Source: Nocardioidaceae bacterium (lineage in GTDB: Bacteria; Actinomycetota; Actinomycetes; Propionibacteriales; Nocardioidaceae). Taken from it: a DNA stretch of 8,042 nucleotides. Where the stretch lies: positions 1 through 8,042 of the forward strand of contig JACCSH010000109.1 of the NCBI GenBank assembly GCA_013813125.1, given 5' to 3'. A program made the translations under genes and the position numbers. This document shows, piece by piece, positions 5,341 to 8,042 of the stretch. How positions within the stretch are numbered: position 1 is the first letter of the stretch; the number at the start of each line of letters is the position of its first letter. The notes under the pieces are model-generated. The model was given only the letters and a program-made list of their open reading frames with translations, made no database searches and was not told the DNA's origin.

Positions 5341-8042
5341 ACGGAGCGACATCGAGTCGGTGCTGGTGATCGGTTCCGGTCCGATAGTGATCGGTCAGGC
5401 ATGCGAGTTCGACTACTCCGGGACGCAGGCCTGCCGGGTGCTCAAGGCCGAGGGTTTGCGGGTGGTGCTGGTCAACTCCAACCCCGCCACGATCATGACC
5501 GACCCCGAGGTGGCGGATGCGACGTATGTCGAGCCGATCACGTCGGAGTTCGTCGCCAAGGTGATCGACAAGGAGCGCCCCGACGCACTGCTCGCGACCC
5601 TCGGTGGCCAGACCGCGCTCAACTGCGCGATGGAGCTCGCGTCCGACGGGACGCTGGACAAGTACGACGTCGAGCTGATCGGCGCCTCGATCCGAGCGAT
5701 AGAGGCGGGCGAGAACCGTCAGACCTTCAAGGGCATCGTGGAGTCGATCGGCGGCAGGGTCGCGCGGAGCCGAATATGTTCCTCGATCGGCGACTGCCGG
5801 GCCGCCGCTGACGAACTTGGATATCCGCTCGTCGTGCGCCCGTCGTTCACGATGGGTGGCGCGGGCTCCGGGATGGCGTACGACGAGGACGGCCTGCGCC
5901 GCATCGTCGGTGCGGGGTTGGATGTCAGCCCCACCACAGAGGTGCTGCTCGAGGAGTCGCTCCTCGGCTGGAAGGAGTACGAGCTAGAGGTGATGCGAGA
6001 CGGCCACGACAACACTGTGATCGTGTGCTCCATCGAGAACCTTGACCCGATGGGCGTGCACACGGGCGACTCGATCACTGTGGCGCCGGCCATGACCCTG
6101 ACCGACCGCGAGTTCCAGACCATGCGGGACACGGCCATCGCCATCATCCGTGCGGTGGGGGTGGATACCGGTGGCTGCAACATCCAGTTCGCGGTCAACC
6201 CGCGCGACGGCCGGCTGATCGTCATCGAGATGAATCCCCGCGTGTCCCGCTCCAGCGCGCTCGCCTCCAAGGCGACCGGCTTTCCGATCGCCAAGATCGC
6301 GGCCAAGGTCGCGATCGGCTACTCCCTCGACGAAATCCCGAACGACATCACGCGTGAGACCCCGGCCAGCTTCGAGCCGACTTTGGACTACGTCGTGGTC
6401 AAGGTGCCGAGGTTTGCCTTCGAGAAGTTTCCGGCGGCCGATCGCACGCTGACGACCTCGATGAAGAGTGTCGGGGAGGCGATGGCGATCGGACGCAACT
6501 TCACCGAGGCGCTGCAGAAGGCGCTGCGGTCGCTGGAGCAGCCCGGAGCTGCCTTCTCCTGGGCCGGCGCGCCTCAGGATGCAGATGAGCTGCTCACGCG
6601 TGCCGCCACCCCGCATGATGGCCGCTTGCAGCTGGTGATGCGGGCTCTCCAGGCCGGTGCCGGCATCGACGACATCCATCGGACCACCGGCCTCGACCCG
6701 TGGTTCGTCGACCAGCTCGCGCTGATTAACGAGGTGGCAACCCAGGTCCGGGCTGCGGAGACCCTGACACCGGAGCTGCTACGGCTCGCCAAACGACACG
6801 GCTTCTCCGACGTACAGCTGGGTGAGCTGGCGGGTATGACGGAAGTCGTAGTGCGCGGGGTGCGCCACGCGCTCGGGGTCCGGCCCGTCTACAAGACCGT
6901 CGACACGTGTGCTGCTGAGTTCGCCGCCACAACGCCCTACCACTACTCGTCGTACGACGAGGAAACCGAAGTGCAGCCCCGTGAAAAGCCTGCCGTGATC
7001 ATCTTGGGCAGCGGCCCCAACCGGATCGGCCAGGGCATCGAGTTCGACTACTCGTGTGTGCATGCGTCGATGGCCTTGTCCGCTGCCGGTTTCGAGACCG
7101 TGATGGTCAACTGCAACCCCGAGACCGTCTCGACCGACTACGACAGCTCCGACCGGCTGTACTTCGAGCCGCTCACGCTCGAAGATGTGCTCGAGGTGGT
7201 GGCCGCCGAGACGCGTGCCGGACCGATCGCCGGGGTGCTGGTGCAGCTCGGCGGCCAGACCCCCCTCGGGCTGGCGGCGGGCTTGACCGATGCGGGTGTG
7301 CCGATCGTGGGGACGAGCGCTGAGGCGATCCATCTCGCCGAGGACAGAGGGGCCTTCGGACATGTGCTGGCGACAGCGCAACTTCCCGCTCCCCGCCACG
7401 GCACGGCTGTCTCCTTCACCGAAGCCCGCGCAGTGGCCGCCGAGATCGGCTACCCGGTGCTGGTCCGGCCCTCCTTTGTACTGGGTGGACGCGGAATGGA
7501 GATCGTGTACGACGACGGGGCGCTTCGCGGTTACATCGAGCGGGCCACCGAGATCTCACCGGCGCATCCCGTCCTCGTCGACCGCTTCCTCGACGACGCC
7601 ATCGAGGTCGACGTGGATGCGCTCTACGACGGGACCGACCTCTACCTCGGTGGGGTGATGGAGCACATCGAGGAGGCAGGGATCCACTCTGGCGACTCCG
7701 CCTGCGCCTTGCCACCCATCACTCTCGGACGCGAAGACATCGAACGCATCCGCCGCTCGACGCGTGTCATCGCAGCGGGGGTTGGCGTCTGCGGTCTGAT
7801 CAACATCCAGTTCGCGGTGGCCGCTGACGTCTTGTACGTGCTGGAGGCCAACCCCCGTGCCTCTCGGACCGTGCCGTTCGTTTCCAAGGCCACGGGGACT
7901 CCCTTGGCGAAGGCGGCCGCACGGATCATGTTGGGGGCGACGATCGCCGAGCTACGAAGCGAGGGAATGTTGCCGACTGACGGCGATGGGGCCGACGTTC
8001 CTGACTCCGCTCCGGTGGCGGTGAAGGAGGCGGTCATGCCGT
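5333..8042 (+). CDS. carB: Carbamoyl-phosphate synthase large chain (partial, runs off right edge)
   Basis: CarB uses two ATP to make carbamoyl phosphate from bicarbonate and CarA-derived ammonia. Translation from ATG 5333 stays open to the right edge, giving 903 codons; full CarB is about 1,070-1,110 residues, so the allosteric C-terminal domain is missing here. First half: [17 protein letters not shown] near the start, ATP-grasp loop FTMGGAGSG (172-180) and metal-binding [11 protein letters not shown] from Glu299, the same number as in E. coli. After the oligomerisation region the second half repeats the plan: [10 protein letters not shown] from 559, ATP-grasp loop FVLGGRGM (715-722) and EANPRASR from Glu838. 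I read every codon and saw no frameshift or internal stop. A weak ribosome-binding site, GGGGAAG (5319-5325), lies 7 nt before the ATG inside carA, and the two genes overlap by 8 bp. Confidence 0.97.
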   Translation, partial: MPKRSDIESVLVIGSGPIVIGQACEFDYSGTQACRVLKAEGLRVVLVNSNPATIMTDPEVADATYVEPITSEFVAKVIDKERPDALLATLGGQTALNCAMELASDGTLDKYDVELIGASIRAIEAGENRQTFKGIVESIGGRVARSRICSSIGDCRAAADELGYPLVVRPSFTMGGAGSGMAYDEDGLRRIVGAGLDVSPTTEVLLEESLLGWKEYELEVMRDGHDNTVIVCSIENLDPMGVHTGDSITVAPAMTLTDREFQTMRDTAIAIIRAVGVDTGGCNIQFAVNPRDGRLIVIEMNPRVSRSSALASKATGFPIAKIAAKVAIGYSLDEIPNDITRETPASFEPTLDYVVVKVPRFAFEKFPAADRTLTTSMKSVGEAMAIGRNFTEALQKALRSLEQPGAAFSWAGAPQDADELLTRAATPHDGRLQLVMRALQAGAGIDDIHRTTGLDPWFVDQLALINEVATQVRAAETLTPELLRLAKRHGFSDVQLGELAGMTEVVVRGVRHALGVRPVYKTVDTCAAEFAATTPYHYSSYDEETEVQPREKPAVIILGSGPNRIGQGIEFDYSCVHASMALSAAGFETVMVNCNPETVSTDYDSSDRLYFEPLTLEDVLEVVAAETRAGPIAGVLVQLGGQTPLGLAAGLTDAGVPIVGTSAEAIHLAEDRGAFGHVLATAQLPAPRHGTAVSFTEARAVAAEIGYPVLVRPSFVLGGRGMEIVYDDGALRGYIERATEISPAHPVLVDRFLDDAIEVDVDALYDGTDLYLGGVMEHIEEAGIHSGDSACALPPITLGREDIERIRRSTRVIAAGVGVCGLINIQFAVAADVLYVLEANPRASRTVPFVSKATGTPLAKAAARIMLGATIAELRSEGMLPTDGDGADVPDSAPVAVKEAVMP

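Noticed and set aside
5333..5811. Possible frameshift in early carB, because an open frame of 136 codons exists in another frame
   Set aside because: Codon-by-codon reading from ATG 5333 gives continuous CarB motifs through this region and on to the window edge, with no stop or break.
5984..6679. Long open frame (231 codons) on the minus strand within carB
   Set aside because: It lies wholly antisense to a strongly conserved stretch of carB and its product is rich in Arg, Gly, Asp and His with no recognisable domain. GC-rich coding DNA routinely yields such antisense frames.

Overview
The window is about 8 kb of GC-rich actinobacterial chromosome. It holds the conserved block efp – nusB – bldD – pyrR – pyrB – pyrC – carA – carB. 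The BldD developmental regulator, an actinobacterial-type CarA active site and high G+C codon use all point to Actinobacteria. Gene order matches what I recall for Streptomyces and Mycobacterium, but without the membrane-protein gene those genomes usually carry between pyrC and carA. The genus cannot be settled from the sequence; a member of Propionibacteriales is only a guess.

Layout. Bases 1-54 are the 3' end of efp (elongation factor P), whose stop overlaps the start of nusB by one base (54-515). bldD lies on the minus strand (506-997), tail-to-tail with nusB, and the two stop regions overlap by 10 bp. Bases 998-1203 form a divergent control region serving both bldD and the pyr operon. From 1204 to the right edge a tightly packed operon encodes de novo pyrimidine synthesis: pyrR, pyrB, pyrC, carA and the first 903 codons of carB, which runs off the window. 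Every junction in this operon overlaps (ATGA, ATGA, GTGA, then 8 bp). There is no gene-free stretch longer than about 210 bp.

How the genes work together. CarA and CarB make carbamoyl phosphate from glutamine, bicarbonate and ATP. PyrB condenses it with aspartate, and PyrC closes the ring to dihydroorotate. PyrR senses uridine nucleotides and PRPP. The leader just upstream of pyrR can fold into a hairpin with the CNGNGA-type PyrR loop, and its lower stem buries the ribosome-binding site of pyrR. This predicts translational repression of the operon, the mode described for Mycobacterium smegmatis. A plausible promoter sits so that the transcript would begin right at this hairpin. On the other side of the control region a perfect 6-5-6 inverted repeat resembling a BldD box lies 18-34 nt upstream of the bldD start, suggesting autoregulation.

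The least expected feature is an in-frame 36-bp tandem repeat (three full units plus a partial fourth) inside carA, between the catalytic Cys and His of the glutamine amidotransferase domain. It adds a glycine/arginine-rich loop to an otherwise conserved enzyme. I found no mobile element, CRISPR array, RNA gene or clearly new multi-gene system; apart from these points the window is core metabolism.
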